Shown: one piece after another, positions 7,273-16,268 of the stretch | How the letters are laid out: every line of letters starts with the position of its first letter | Position numbering within the stretch: the stretch's first letter is position 1 | NCBI GenBank assembly: GCA_025057205.1 | Contig: JANWXR010000006.1 | Location: 1 to 33,846, forward strand | From: Anaerolineales bacterium | GTDB taxonomy: Bacteria > Chloroflexota > Anaerolineae > Anaerolineales > UBA6663 | DNA length: 33,846 nucleotides | Direction of reading: 5' to 3' | Position numbers and translations under genes: made by a program | Notes under the pieces: generated by a model | What the model was told of the DNA's origin: nothing | The model's database searches: none | What the model saw: only the letters and a program-made list of their open reading frames with translations

Positions 7273-8610
7273 TCACAGCTCAACGAAATACGACTCGCAG
7301 GCGCGGTCCACCAAATCCTTGGTCAGCCCCGGCTCCACGCCCAGGTAAGCAGCGATATCCAGGATCTGCTCACAGATGTCGCGCGGGTGATTGGCGCGCA
7401 ACTTGCGGTTGCGCTTGAGATACCACTCTTGAATCAGATAGGCCAAGCCGCGATCATCGTAGGCCACCTTCTTCTGCTCGCACACCCGCCGGAAAATCTC
7501 GCGGAACTCGTCCGGCGTCGGGTCCACAATCTCAATTTTGTGGCGAATACGGCGCAGGAAGGCCTCGTCCACCAAATCCTTCGGCGGCAAGTTAGTAGAG
7601 AAGACCACCAACACCTCGAACGGGATTTCCAGCTTGCGGCCATTCGCCAGATTCAGATAGTCAAGCCGGTTCTCCAGCGGCACGATCCAGCGATTGAGCA
7701 AGTCGCGCGGACGAATCTGCTGGCGACCAAAGTCATCAATTAAGAACATGCCGCCGTTAGCCTTCATCTGGAAAGGCGCTTCGTAATACTTATGGACTTC
7801 ATCGAATTGCAAATCGAGGCCGGCCATCGTCAGCTCACCGCCCACCACCACGAAAGGACGCTTAATCTTGACCCAGCGTGGGTCATATTTGGTGCGGGTT
7901 GTGCTCCCGCCCTCGCCCTCCTCCGTCACCACCTCATGGTTCACACTGTCGAAGACTTTGATGAGCGCGCCGTCCACGTCCACGGCATAGGGGATGAACA
8001 TCTCTTCACCAAGCACCATCTTGCCGATGGCGCGCGCGATGGACGTCTTGCCATTGCCAGGTGGCCCATACAGGAAAAGTGAGGTGCCGGAGTTGACGGC
8101 CGGGCCGATGCGCGCAAACGCCTTCTCGCTAATGACCATGTGCGCCAGGGCTTGGCGCATCACCCGCTGGGTAACGGTCTTGCGCTTGACGGCCTGCTTG
8201 CGGATAGCCTCCAGATAATCGCCAATCGGCACCGGGGCCGGGCCGGCGTATTGGTTGCGCTCCATCGCCTCGCGCGCCCGCCCAATGCCAGCACCGGTGA
8301 TGCCATAAATGTATGAGCCTTCGCCAAAGCCGCCGACGCTCTGCTTTACTTCCACCAGCTTCTCGCGCTTGAGGTACTCCAGCACCTGATCCACCAGGCC
8401 GCTGAACGGCAGGCAAATCATCTCGGCGATGCGGAAGCCGGTCAGGTTACCGCTGTTGTAGAGGATTTTGAGCGCCAACTCGGCCAGGTAATATAGCGTC
8501 AGGCCGGTGTCTTCGATCTTGGAGAGAGGCCGGGGAACGAAAGGCTGCGGCGTGCTGATGGGAATGGTTGACGGCCGGGCCGCAGCAGTCGGCGCCAGAC
8601 GACTGGTCAT
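7273..8610 (-). CDS. AAA+ ATPase with N-terminal winged-helix-like region
   Basis: Walker A LYGPPGNGKTSIARAIGK, Walker B GGMFLIDDFGR, VVFSTNLPPKDLVDEAFLRRIRHKIEI; MTSRLAP start with GGAGAA upstream. Confidence 0.88.
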   Translation of the reverse strand: MTSRLAPTAAARPSTIPISTPQPFVPRPLSKIEDTGLTLYYLAELALKILYNSGNLTGFRIAEMICLPFSGLVDQVLEYLKREKLVEVKQSVGGFGEGSYIYGITGAGIGRAREAMERNQYAGPAPVPIGDYLEAIRKQAVKRKTVTQRVMRQALAHMVISEKAFARIGPAVNSGTSLFLYGPPGNGKTSIARAIGKMVLGEEMFIPYAVDVDGALIKVFDSVNHEVVTEEGEGGSTTRTKYDPRWVKIKRPFVVVGGELTMAGLDLQFDEVHKYYEAPFQMKANGGMFLIDDFGRQQIRPRDLLNRWIVPLENRLDYLNLANGRKLEIPFEVLVVFSTNLPPKDLVDEAFLRRIRHKIEIVDPTPDEFREIFRRVCEQKKVAYDDRGLAYLIQEWYLKRNRKLRANHPRDICEQILDIAAYLGVEPGLTKDLVDRACESYFVEL

Positions 8611-8648
8611 GGAAGTTCTCCGAATGAGCAAATCATGACTTCGCACGG

Positions 8649-8654
8649 ATTATA
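8649..8654 (-). promoter_or_regulatory. Extended -10 (TGCTATAAT) upstream of the AAA ATPase
   Basis: Minus strand GATGCTATAATCC. Confidence 0.5.
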
Positions 8655-8693
8655 GCATCGAGCCTGACCAGGCCTCGACTAAAATCCCGACGC

Positions 8694-10217
8694 ATGGCTG
8701 CGCGAACTCAGGCTGCGTTCTGGCTAACCGTTGCAGGGCTGTTGGCCGCAACCCTCCTTCGGGCCGGGCCGCTGCGCGATAACCGCTTTCACCCGGACGA
8801 GGCTCTCTATGCCTACTTTGGGCGCCTGATCGCCTCAGATCGTGATCCGCTGCTGGCAAGCGAGGTGGTGGACAAGCCACCGTTGCCACTGTACCTGCAG
8901 GCGCTTAGCTTGAGCATCCTCGGTGGACGCGAGGTCGCCGCCAACGAGCTGGCTGCACGCCTGCCCAACTTCTTCGCCGACTCGGTGAACGTGGCACTGC
9001 TATGTGCGCTGGCGCGGCGGCTCTATGGCCCGAAGACGGCGACGCTGGCGGCCTGGCTATACGCGCTCTCACCGTTCGCCATCCTGTTCGCAGTCACCGT
9101 TTTCATTGACCCGTTGCTGACGGCCTTCGTGATGTGGGGGCTGTGGATGTCCGCTGCCAACCGCCTGCGCCGGGCGGCGCTCGCCCTTGCGTTGGCCCTC
9201 GCCACCAAGCAGACTGCCCTGCTCTTTTTGCCTCTGGCGTTGGCGCTCTCCCTTTCTCCTTCTCTCCCCAACTCTCCCGCTCAAGCACTCAAGCGCCTGC
9301 TTCACAACTTCCTTCCATTTGCCATCGCGCTTGGCCTAACCGCCCTCCTCCTCTTCGGCTGGGATACGCTCCGCTTGAGCCTCGGCGCGCCGATCGGCTT
9401 CTGGGCACAGGGCTATGCCGACAACGCGCCCAACCGCCTTATCCGCTCCGGGGAAGTGCTGCCACGCGCCTTCGCCTGGCTCGACCTGCTGAGTTACTTC
9501 ACCGCGTCGCCCCTTCTCAACATCACATTTGCAGTCGGCCTGCCTGTCTTGCTCGTCATTAGTTTTCGCCGTCGCTCCCTTCCCACCCTCTTTGACTTAA
9601 TCACTACTTTCTACTTGCTCATCTACCTCTCTGCCTACTGGCTCCTCGCTTTCAACGTCTGGGATCGGTACCTCGTCCCCGTCCTCCCGCTGGCTCTTCT
9701 GCTCCTCGCCCGCACCCTCGAGTGCCTCACTGAACTCCTTCAGCACTTCATTGGTCAGCGCGCGCTTCATTGGTTGCCCTACCCCACTTTCTACTTTCTA
9801 CTTCCTACTTCCTTCTTCCTTCTCTTGCTTTCCTCTGCCCTCACCGCTACACGCTCCGGCTACCCCATCGGCGGCGACCACGGGGCGTATGACGGCATTG
9901 ACGATGTGGCACGCTATCTGAACACGCTGCCGGAGGGAACGGTGCTCTACGACTTCTGGCTATCGTGGCAATGGCGATTTTATCTGTTCGATGGGCCGGC
10001 CTACGTGGCCTGGATGCCGACACCGGAGGCGCTGGAGACCGACCTGCGCGCCTTTGGCCGGACTTCGCCACGCTACCTGGTCGCGCCGAGTTGGGAGTCG
10101 ATAGCGGAAACACAGGCCGCCGTTGCGCAGGCCGGCTTCACCCTGCGCCCCGTTTACGAAGCACACCGGCGCGACGGCTCGCGTTCGTTCGTGGTGTACC
10201 GGGTGGAAGGGCGCTAA
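8694..10217 (+). CDS. Glycosyltransferase family 39 / ArnT-like membrane mannosyltransferase
   Basis: 507 aa, multi-TM; NRFHPDEALYAYFGRLIASDRDPLLASEVVDKPPLPLYLQAL is typical of GT39/PMT. Confidence 0.85.
   Translation: MAARTQAAFWLTVAGLLAATLLRAGPLRDNRFHPDEALYAYFGRLIASDRDPLLASEVVDKPPLPLYLQALSLSILGGREVAANELAARLPNFFADSVNVALLCALARRLYGPKTATLAAWLYALSPFAILFAVTVFIDPLLTAFVMWGLWMSAANRLRRAALALALALATKQTALLFLPLALALSLSPSLPNSPAQALKRLLHNFLPFAIALGLTALLLFGWDTLRLSLGAPIGFWAQGYADNAPNRLIRSGEVLPRAFAWLDLLSYFTASPLLNITFAVGLPVLLVISFRRRSLPTLFDLITTFYLLIYLSAYWLLAFNVWDRYLVPVLPLALLLLARTLECLTELLQHFIGQRALHWLPYPTFYFLLPTSFFLLLLSSALTATRSGYPIGGDHGAYDGIDDVARYLNTLPEGTVLYDFWLSWQWRFYLFDGPAYVAWMPTPEALETDLRAFGRTSPRYLVAPSWESIAETQAAVAQAGFTLRPVYEAHRRDGSRSFVVYRVEGR
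9786..9827 (+). repeat. Period-7 repeat inside the GT39 coding sequence (actttct actttct acttcct acttcct tcttcct tctcttg)
   Basis: Direct reading; encodes TFYFLLPTSFFLLL. Confidence 0.75.
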
Positions 10218-10783
10218 TCTTCAAACAATTGGGCTACGGGCACGCTGAAGCCCGGCAGGACGTCGTCGCCGGTCAGGTGATCGGCTTCGCCGAACTCGCG
10301 CACGTCGGTGAGCGCGCGATAGACATAGACCGTCCGGCTGACCGGGTCGGCAATCCACACCAACTTCACGCCGATGGCGAAATACTCGCGCAGCTTCTGA
10401 GTGACTTCGCTCCAGGGGTCGTCCGGCGAAAGAATCTCGACGATCAGCTCGGGCGCAATATCGAGGAAGCCACGCTTCTTTTGGCGCTGCGCCAATCGCT
10501 CATAGGAAATGAAAGCGGCATCCACGCCACGCACGGTATCCGGATTGCGGCGCGTGTAGATGCCGACTTCGCCGACCACGACTCTGCCTAGCCGGCGTTG
10601 CCTAACAAAGGTTTTGAGATGCTCAAAGAAATTACCTTCGTAATGACCATGCTCAAAGCCTGTTGGCTTTATCGGCACAATCCTCCCTTCGACCAATTCG
10701 CACGGCCCGATGTCGCCCATGGCCAGCAACTGATCGCCGGTGATCGGGGCTTCCGTTACAGCATCTGCTGGTTGCGTCGCCAT
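10214..10783 (-). CDS. Uma2-family (DUF820) putative endonuclease
   Basis: MATQPADAVTEAPITGDQLLAMGDIGPCELVEGRIVPIKPTG...PELIVEILSPDDPWSEVTQKLREYFAIGVKLVWIADPVSRTVYVY. Confidence 0.9.
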   Translation of the reverse strand: MATQPADAVTEAPITGDQLLAMGDIGPCELVEGRIVPIKPTGFEHGHYEGNFFEHLKTFVRQRRLGRVVVGEVGIYTRRNPDTVRGVDAAFISYERLAQRQKKRGFLDIAPELIVEILSPDDPWSEVTQKLREYFAIGVKLVWIADPVSRTVYVYRALTDVREFGEADHLTGDDVLPGFSVPVAQLFED

Positions 10784-10848
10784 CGTCGCGTATCCCGTCT
10801 GCCGAGCGATTATGGCAACGGCGCTCAATCGCTTTTGCTTCCCGGTTC

Positions 10849-12216
10849 CTAGTCCCTGACGGCTTCGTCCGCAATCGCCAGCGCCTCGTTGATGATTTCG
10901 AAGACCTCGCGCAGCTCGGCCTCGGTGACGCACAGCGGTGGGTTGGTGTGTAGCAGGTTGCGCCAGGTGAAAGCGTACACGCCCTTCTCCTTCAGGAACG
11001 CGACGAGTTTGGTCATCTCCGGCCCGCCGCCGGTGTAGGGCGCTATCGGCTCCTTGGTCTTGCGATTCTTTACCAGCTCGATGCAGCCGAACAGGCCGAT
11101 GTGACGCACATCGCCCACCGACGGATGTTCGGCTTTCAGGTCCTCCAACAATTCGCCCATCACCTTTCCCATGCGCCGGCTGTTGCCCACCAGGTCATCT
11201 TCCTTAAGCACGCGCAGGTTGGCGACGGCGGCGGCCAAACACATCGGGTGAGCGCTGTACGTCAGGCCGCCGTAGAAGACGTTGTTCTCGAAGTAGTCGG
11301 CGACGCGCCGGTTGATGGCCACCGCGCCGAGAGGCAGGTAGGCCGAGGTTAGGCCCTTAGCCATCGTCATGATGTCGGGCACGACCTTCCAGTGGTCTAC
11401 CGCAAACCACGCGCCGGTGCGGCCCAGGCCGGTCATCACCTCATCGCAAATCAGCAGGATGCCGTACCGGTCGCAAATCTCGCGCAGGCCCTGCAGGTAA
11501 CCGTCCGGCGGGACGATGATACCGTTGGTGCCCGTCACCGGCTCGATGAAGATGGCGGCAACGGTGTGCGGGCCTTCGTACATCAGCACTTCCTCAACCT
11601 GGTCGAGGCATTTGCGCACGAAGACCTCATCGCTGTCGCCCTCGCGGTAGAGCGGGCTACGGTACTTGTACGGGTCAAAGATATGGATGACGCCGGGGAT
11701 GCCCGGCTCGTTGGCCCAGCGGCGCTGGTCGCCCGTGAGCGTGATGGCGCCCGCCGTCGCGCCGTGATAGGAGCGGTAGCGGGCGATGATCTTTTGCCGG
11801 CCCGTGACGGCGCGCGCCATGCGGATGGCGTTCTCGTTGGCCTCCGCGCCGCCCAGCACGAAGAAAAACTTCTTCAGGCCGTCCGGTGTGACTGAGGCCA
11901 GCTCGCGCCCCAGCTCGGCGCGCACCTGAGTGGCCATGCTCGGCCCGGCGTAGGCCAGCGTCTCGGCCTGCTGCTGAATGGCGCGGATGACGCGCTCGTC
12001 GCCGTAGCCGATGTTGACGCACATCAGTTGCGAGTTCAGGTCGAAGTAACGCTTGCCGTTGGCGTCCCAGAAGTACACACCTTTGGCGCGGGTCATCGGG
12101 ATCGGGTTCACCGCCCCCTGCGCCGACCAGGAGAAGAAAGTGTGCTCCTTTGTCAGGGCGACCATTTCTTCGGCGGTCATTGTTACAGTGGTGGTGTCGA
12201 ATGTTGTGTCGGTCAT
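10849..12216 (-). CDS. Class III aminotransferase (aspartate aminotransferase family)
   Basis: PLP-binding pattern GLGRTGAWFAVDHWKVVPDIMTMAKGLTSAYLPLGAVAI; RSYHGATAGAITLTGD. Confidence 0.92.
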   Translation of the reverse strand: MTDTTFDTTTVTMTAEEMVALTKEHTFFSWSAQGAVNPIPMTRAKGVYFWDANGKRYFDLNSQLMCVNIGYGDERVIRAIQQQAETLAYAGPSMATQVRAELGRELASVTPDGLKKFFFVLGGAEANENAIRMARAVTGRQKIIARYRSYHGATAGAITLTGDQRRWANEPGIPGVIHIFDPYKYRSPLYREGDSDEVFVRKCLDQVEEVLMYEGPHTVAAIFIEPVTGTNGIIVPPDGYLQGLREICDRYGILLICDEVMTGLGRTGAWFAVDHWKVVPDIMTMAKGLTSAYLPLGAVAINRRVADYFENNVFYGGLTYSAHPMCLAAAVANLRVLKEDDLVGNSRRMGKVMGELLEDLKAEHPSVGDVRHIGLFGCIELVKNRKTKEPIAPYTGGGPEMTKLVAFLKEKGVYAFTWRNLLHTNPPLCVTEAELREVFEIINEALAIADEAVRD

Positions 12217-12261
12217 AGGATTGTGGGAAAGGAGGGAAACAAGGGAAAACAAGGAAACTTA

Positions 12262-12891
12262 TTACCGTCGCGCCGCATCGAACACGGCGGCCACGTCCAC
12301 GGCGAAGCCCGGCAGGGTGGCAGAGGTGGCCTGCTCGCCACGCCCGAACTCGCCGTGCGTCCGATAGGCAGCCCCCTCGAGCACCAGGACGGTGATGCGT
12401 TCGGTGGCCGGGTCAACAATCCAGTATTCCGGGATGCGGCCTTCGGCATAGTCGCGCCGCTTTCGCTCGAAATCGCGCATCCGCGATTCATCATCATCGC
12501 TGACCACTTCCATCACCAAATCGGCACCGATCCAGAACTCATTACCCAGGCGATCCGAATGCTCTGCACGCATGAAGACGATATCCGGCTCGCGATACTT
12601 TTCGGGGCGAATCTGAACGCGCAGCGGCGCGAACATGACCTCCCCCAACTGCCTGGAGAACACAAACGCTTCCAGAGCGCGAAGCAGGAAACGGACGATT
12701 CTCTGATGAGTATAAGTCGGCATGGGCAGCACTTCCACGTAGCCGTCGGTGTATTCTACATGGCGGTTCGGGCGGAGGGCCATGTAGTCCGCTTCGCTCC
12801 ACGCCCCCTGATACGGATAGAGATAGGCGATTTCCCACGTCGGGGTCAGAGCCGACTCTTTCAATTTCCCGGCAGGAGGTTTCTTTTCCAT
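12262..12891 (-). CDS. Uma2-family (DUF820) putative endonuclease
   Basis: REPDIVFMRAEHSDRLGNEFWIGADLVMEVVSDDDESRMRDFERKRRDYAEGRIPEYWIVDPATERITVL. Confidence 0.9.
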   Translation of the reverse strand: MEKKPPAGKLKESALTPTWEIAYLYPYQGAWSEADYMALRPNRHVEYTDGYVEVLPMPTYTHQRIVRFLLRALEAFVFSRQLGEVMFAPLRVQIRPEKYREPDIVFMRAEHSDRLGNEFWIGADLVMEVVSDDDESRMRDFERKRRDYAEGRIPEYWIVDPATERITVLVLEGAAYRTHGEFGRGEQATSATLPGFAVDVAAVFDAARR

Positions 12892-12906
12892 ATCTATCTC
12901 GTGCGC

Positions 12907-14778
12907 TCAATCCGCCACCGGCATCGGTGCCGCCTCTGTCGGCACGCCGTCCTCGTCCCAGCCACGCAAGGCATAGTAGCGCGGCAACATCAGGTCCATA
13001 TCCGGCAGCACACCCGCTGCGCTGCCGGTCGGGCGCGGCTCGAATTGCAGACGGTAAGGCAGTACATCATCCTTGCGCCGTATGCCAAAGGCGACATTGA
13101 TCCGGCGCTTGTAGTTGAAAAGGCGCGCCCCGGTGTCGAGCACGTCCTGAGCCGTCCAGTTCCAGCCCAGGGCTTTATTGAACAGCTCGGCGGTCTGTGC
13201 CGGGGTGAACGAACCTTTGATGATGAACTTACACAGGCCGCCGGGGTTGTACACGCTCATGTAATCTTGGAAGGCGATGGCGGTCTCGGCGCCGAGGGAG
13301 GAGTCAAAGCGGCGGCGTTCCACCCACTCCTGCGCGTCGCCCTCCTGCCAGCCCGGCCACTCGATGCCCACGCCGCGCCAGTAGGAGATGGCCTCCAGAT
13401 GGCACGCGCCCCGGTTGGCGGTGGCGTAGTTGGCGGCCATGCTGACGAATCCGCGCGGGTCGTGATAAGGCACTTCCAGCCCCTTAACATGGACGGCGAA
13501 CTTCTCGCTGCCCTGCCCGATCTTCGCGGCGGCGGCACGCACGCCCTCGGCCAGCAAATCACCGATATCCAATCTCAGCGCGATTTTGTGAATCATCGCG
13601 ATAATGGCATCGGCATCCCCCCACTTCAACTCGATGCCGCCGGTGTCGCGTGAGGTAATCAGCCCTTTCTCGTAGCACTCGAAGGCAAAGGCCAGGACGC
13701 TGCTGGTGGAAATCGTGTCGAGCGCGTAACGGTTGCACAGATCGTTCATCGCGGCGATGGCGTTCAAGTCGTCGCATTGCAGGTTGGAGCCGAAGCCGCA
13801 CAGTGTCTCGTACTCTGGCCCCTCACCGTACACGCCGGCGTACTTTCCGTCCTTCACCTCCACGGCCTTGCCGCAACCGATAGGGCAGGCGTGGCAGTAG
13901 GTGTGCTTGACGAAGATGGTCTCGGCGATGGCTTTGCCGCTGGTCTTGATGGTGCCCTCCAGCCAGTTGCCGCCGCGCCAGTTCAGGATGGCGTTGTCGC
14001 CGAACTTGTCGGTAGTCGGATGGCCGCCCGCCGTGCCGACGAGGTGCAGCGCCTCCGCCGGACCGTGGCTCATGATGTATTTGTTGGACTCCTTCACCGT
14101 AGCGTGGAATCCCTTCGCATCGGCATACTGAGGCTTCTCCTTTCCGCGAACGACGATGGCCTTCAGCCTCTTCGATCCCATCAGCGCGCCCATGCCGCCG
14201 CGCGCCGCCATGCGCGTATGCGGTTGCCCACCGGTCGCAACGCCGGCCAGCTTCACCAGCTTCTCGCCCGCCTGCCCAATGGACGCGCAACGCGCCTTCT
14301 CGTCGGTCTCGGCCAGCAGCGTCGCGTGCGTCTCGAACTGGTCTTTGCCCCAGACGTGGGAGGCGTCGCGGAACTCCACTCGGTCGCCGTTGATCCAGAG
14401 ATAGGTGGGCGACTCGCAGCGGCCTGTCAGGATGATGCCGTCCCAGCCGGCGAAGCGCAGCTCCGCGCCCCAGTGCCCGCCGAGGTTGGCCTCGTTCCAG
14501 ATGCCGGTGAGCGGCGAGCGCCCGCACCACGACGAGCGGCAACCCGTGGGCGCAAAGGTGCCGGAGAGCAAGCCGTTCATGACGATGAGCGGGTTGCGCG
14601 GGTCGAAGACATCCACGGCGGGGTCAATCAGGTCGCGGAACTCTTCGTAGTAGATTTTTGCCGCCAGTCCAGATCCGAGCAGAAAGGCCCGAACTTCGGC
14701 TTCCTGAACAGGTCGCACGTTAACCATGCGCGTGGTGAGGTCAACGTGAAGAAGCTTGCCAGCATAAACGTTGGGCAT
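12907..14778 (-). CDS. Aldehyde ferredoxin oxidoreductase (tungstopterin, [4Fe-4S])
   Basis: 623 aa; ARGGMGALMGSKRLKAIVVRG, YCHACPIGCGKAV plus downstream ETLCGFGSN cysteine, EGPEYETLCGFGSNL typical of AOR. Confidence 0.93.
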   Translation of the reverse strand: MPNVYAGKLLHVDLTTRMVNVRPVQEAEVRAFLLGSGLAAKIYYEEFRDLIDPAVDVFDPRNPLIVMNGLLSGTFAPTGCRSSWCGRSPLTGIWNEANLGGHWGAELRFAGWDGIILTGRCESPTYLWINGDRVEFRDASHVWGKDQFETHATLLAETDEKARCASIGQAGEKLVKLAGVATGGQPHTRMAARGGMGALMGSKRLKAIVVRGKEKPQYADAKGFHATVKESNKYIMSHGPAEALHLVGTAGGHPTTDKFGDNAILNWRGGNWLEGTIKTSGKAIAETIFVKHTYCHACPIGCGKAVEVKDGKYAGVYGEGPEYETLCGFGSNLQCDDLNAIAAMNDLCNRYALDTISTSSVLAFAFECYEKGLITSRDTGGIELKWGDADAIIAMIHKIALRLDIGDLLAEGVRAAAAKIGQGSEKFAVHVKGLEVPYHDPRGFVSMAANYATANRGACHLEAISYWRGVGIEWPGWQEGDAQEWVERRRFDSSLGAETAIAFQDYMSVYNPGGLCKFIIKGSFTPAQTAELFNKALGWNWTAQDVLDTGARLFNYKRRINVAFGIRRKDDVLPYRLQFEPRPTGSAAGVLPDMDLMLPRYYALRGWDEDGVPTEAAPMPVAD

Positions 14779-14821
14779 GGGCGTCTTGGCAAAAATAGGG
14801 TGTAACGTTTTGAACGAGGAG

Positions 14822-14851
14822 AGTGTAATCGAGGCGTGGAGGGCGCGTCAA
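14822..14851 (-). promoter_or_regulatory. Sigma70-like promoter TTGACG-N18-TACACT upstream of AOR
   Basis: Minus strand TTGACG CGCCCTCCACGCCTCGAT TACACT. Confidence 0.55.
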
Positions 14852-14852
14852 C

Positions 14853-15155
14853 TTACGGTGGGAAGTGCAACGAGCCGGCCACTGGCAGGACCGGGAGCCA
14901 GGGCAGCCAGACGCAACCCGGACCGCGCAGCACGATCATGGAACTTAATTCGGGCACTAGCCAACGCAACACTACCCCATGCTGACCCGCGGGCGCATTG
15001 ACACAGGCGACAACGCGATAGCCCAGGGGCAGCCTGGCGGTTGGCAGCCAGCCCTGCAACAGACCGAACAGCGCCATGCTCAACAGACATCCGGTCACGG
15101 TCGCTGCGAGCAGGCATCCCGTCACAAAGCGCCGGCGCTCCACGGAGCAACCCAC
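14853..15155 (-). CDS. Hypothetical small membrane/secreted protein
   Basis: MGCSVERRRFVTGCLLAATVTGCLLSMALFGLLQ...; hydrophobic N-terminus only. Confidence 0.4.
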   Translation of the reverse strand: MGCSVERRRFVTGCLLAATVTGCLLSMALFGLLQGWLPTARLPLGYRVVACVNAPAGQHGVVLRWLVPELSSMIVLRGPGCVWLPWLPVLPVAGSLHFPP

Positions 15156-15174
15156 GGCAGGCGAATGATGCGCC

Positions 15175-15420
15175 CTAGCTCACCAGCCACGGCGGCCAGG
15201 GAACGGGCGCGCAGAGCGCGTAGGGCGTGGCGTACGCGGCAGCGGGCGCCGGGCTGTACAGCGGCACTTTGGAGTTCCACCACAGCCCAACGCTGCCGTT
15301 GCGCGCCCAGACGCACATCGGCGTCACAGAACCGTTGGCCTCGTCGAGCTGCGCGGCCAACACCTGCGAGGCGACGGCCAGCAGGGCGCAGGCCAGGCAG
15401 AGCGAGAGCAAAGGGGGCAA
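15175..15420 (-). CDS. Hypothetical secreted protein, possibly frameshifted at its N-terminus
   Basis: LLSLCLACALLAVASQVLAAQLDEANGSVTPMCVWARNGSVGLWWNSKVPLYSPAP; signal-peptide-like start. Confidence 0.4.
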   Translation of the reverse strand: MPPLLSLCLACALLAVASQVLAAQLDEANGSVTPMCVWARNGSVGLWWNSKVPLYSPAPAAAYATPYALCAPVPWPPWLVS

Positions 15421-15486
15421 TGATCAGAACGTAAGCCGGAGTGTGCGCAATGGTGGGTTGCATCCCGACACCTTTCGCTATGCAGT

Positions 15487-16179
15487 CTAGGGCTTCAAGC
15501 CCCCTAACTCAGACACCGTCGCTTCGATCTGCTCCAGAACGCCGGGCAGATCGCTGCCGAGCATTGCGGAAGGCACGGTCAAATAACGCCACGGCGGCTT
15601 GTCGCGCAGTTTGCGTGGTGGCGCGTCATCCGACTGGATGAGGATGCCGAGGTTGCCCAGTGCGCAGAGCAGCGCAAAATCCACTTCGCCGCGTGGCTGA
15701 GTTTCGTATTGTCGCTCGGCATTCAGGCCACGCTCGCGCAGCGCTTTCCACAACAGCTCGCGCTCTTCAGACTGAATGATGAGGTCGTTGATCTCGACGG
15801 CAGCCAACAGACGCTCGCCAGTAGTGTAGAGGAACGTCAGCCTTCGCCACTTGCGCGAGGGGATGGGGCGCGGCAGCCGCTCCAGCTGGCCCAGTTGAAT
15901 CTTGTAATACAGCTCGTTAGCGCGCGGATGGTTAGGTTGGTTGCGCAGCAACTCGCGGCGCGTGGTCAGCTCATGACCGCGCACCGGGGCAACATAGTGA
16001 ATGGCCCACTTCTCATCGCCGAACTTGGCCGTCTGGTAGAACGCCAGCCAGTCCACGGCGACCGTTTTAGGCGCAGTTTTGAAGGGAATGCGGTACCAGC
16101 CCAACACGCGCACAATCTCCAGGTCGCGTTTGTCCTTCAAGACTGACACCAGAATCAGGTCTGTGGGTTGGGGAGGCAT
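15487..16179 (-). CDS. Hypothetical protein with possible DUF559/Vsr-like nuclease-type C-terminal region
   Basis: MPPQPTDLILVSVLKDKRDLEIVRVLGWYRIP...; SEERELLWKALRERGLNAERQYETQPRGEVDFALLCALGNLGILIQSDD resembles the DUF559 pattern. Confidence 0.65.
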   Translation of the reverse strand: MPPQPTDLILVSVLKDKRDLEIVRVLGWYRIPFKTAPKTVAVDWLAFYQTAKFGDEKWAIHYVAPVRGHELTTRRELLRNQPNHPRANELYYKIQLGQLERLPRPIPSRKWRRLTFLYTTGERLLAAVEINDLIIQSEERELLWKALRERGLNAERQYETQPRGEVDFALLCALGNLGILIQSDDAPPRKLRDKPPWRYLTVPSAMLGSDLPGVLEQIEATVSELGGLKP

Positions 16180-16183
16180 GGTG

Positions 16184-16252
16184 GATTTGAGATTTGAGAT
16201 TTGAGATTTGAGATTTGAGATTTGAGATTTGAGATTTGAGATTTGAGATTTT
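16184..16252 (+). repeat. Heptanucleotide tandem array (GATTTGA), 9 perfect copies plus a partial
   Basis: Counted directly: units start every 7 bp from 16184 to 16240. Confidence 0.97.
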
Positions 16253-16268
16253 GGATTGGGGATTGTCG

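Noticed and set aside
7075-7743. 222-aa plus-strand ORF running through the palindromic terminator
   Set aside because: Overlaps the end of ctpA out of frame and the antisense of the AAA ATPase.
12028-13653. 541-aa plus-strand ORF
   Set aside because: Lies antisense across the aminotransferase, Uma2 and AOR coding regions; His/Arg-rich shadow ORF typical of high-GC DNA.
13777-14805. 342-aa plus-strand ORF
   Set aside because: Antisense shadow of AOR.
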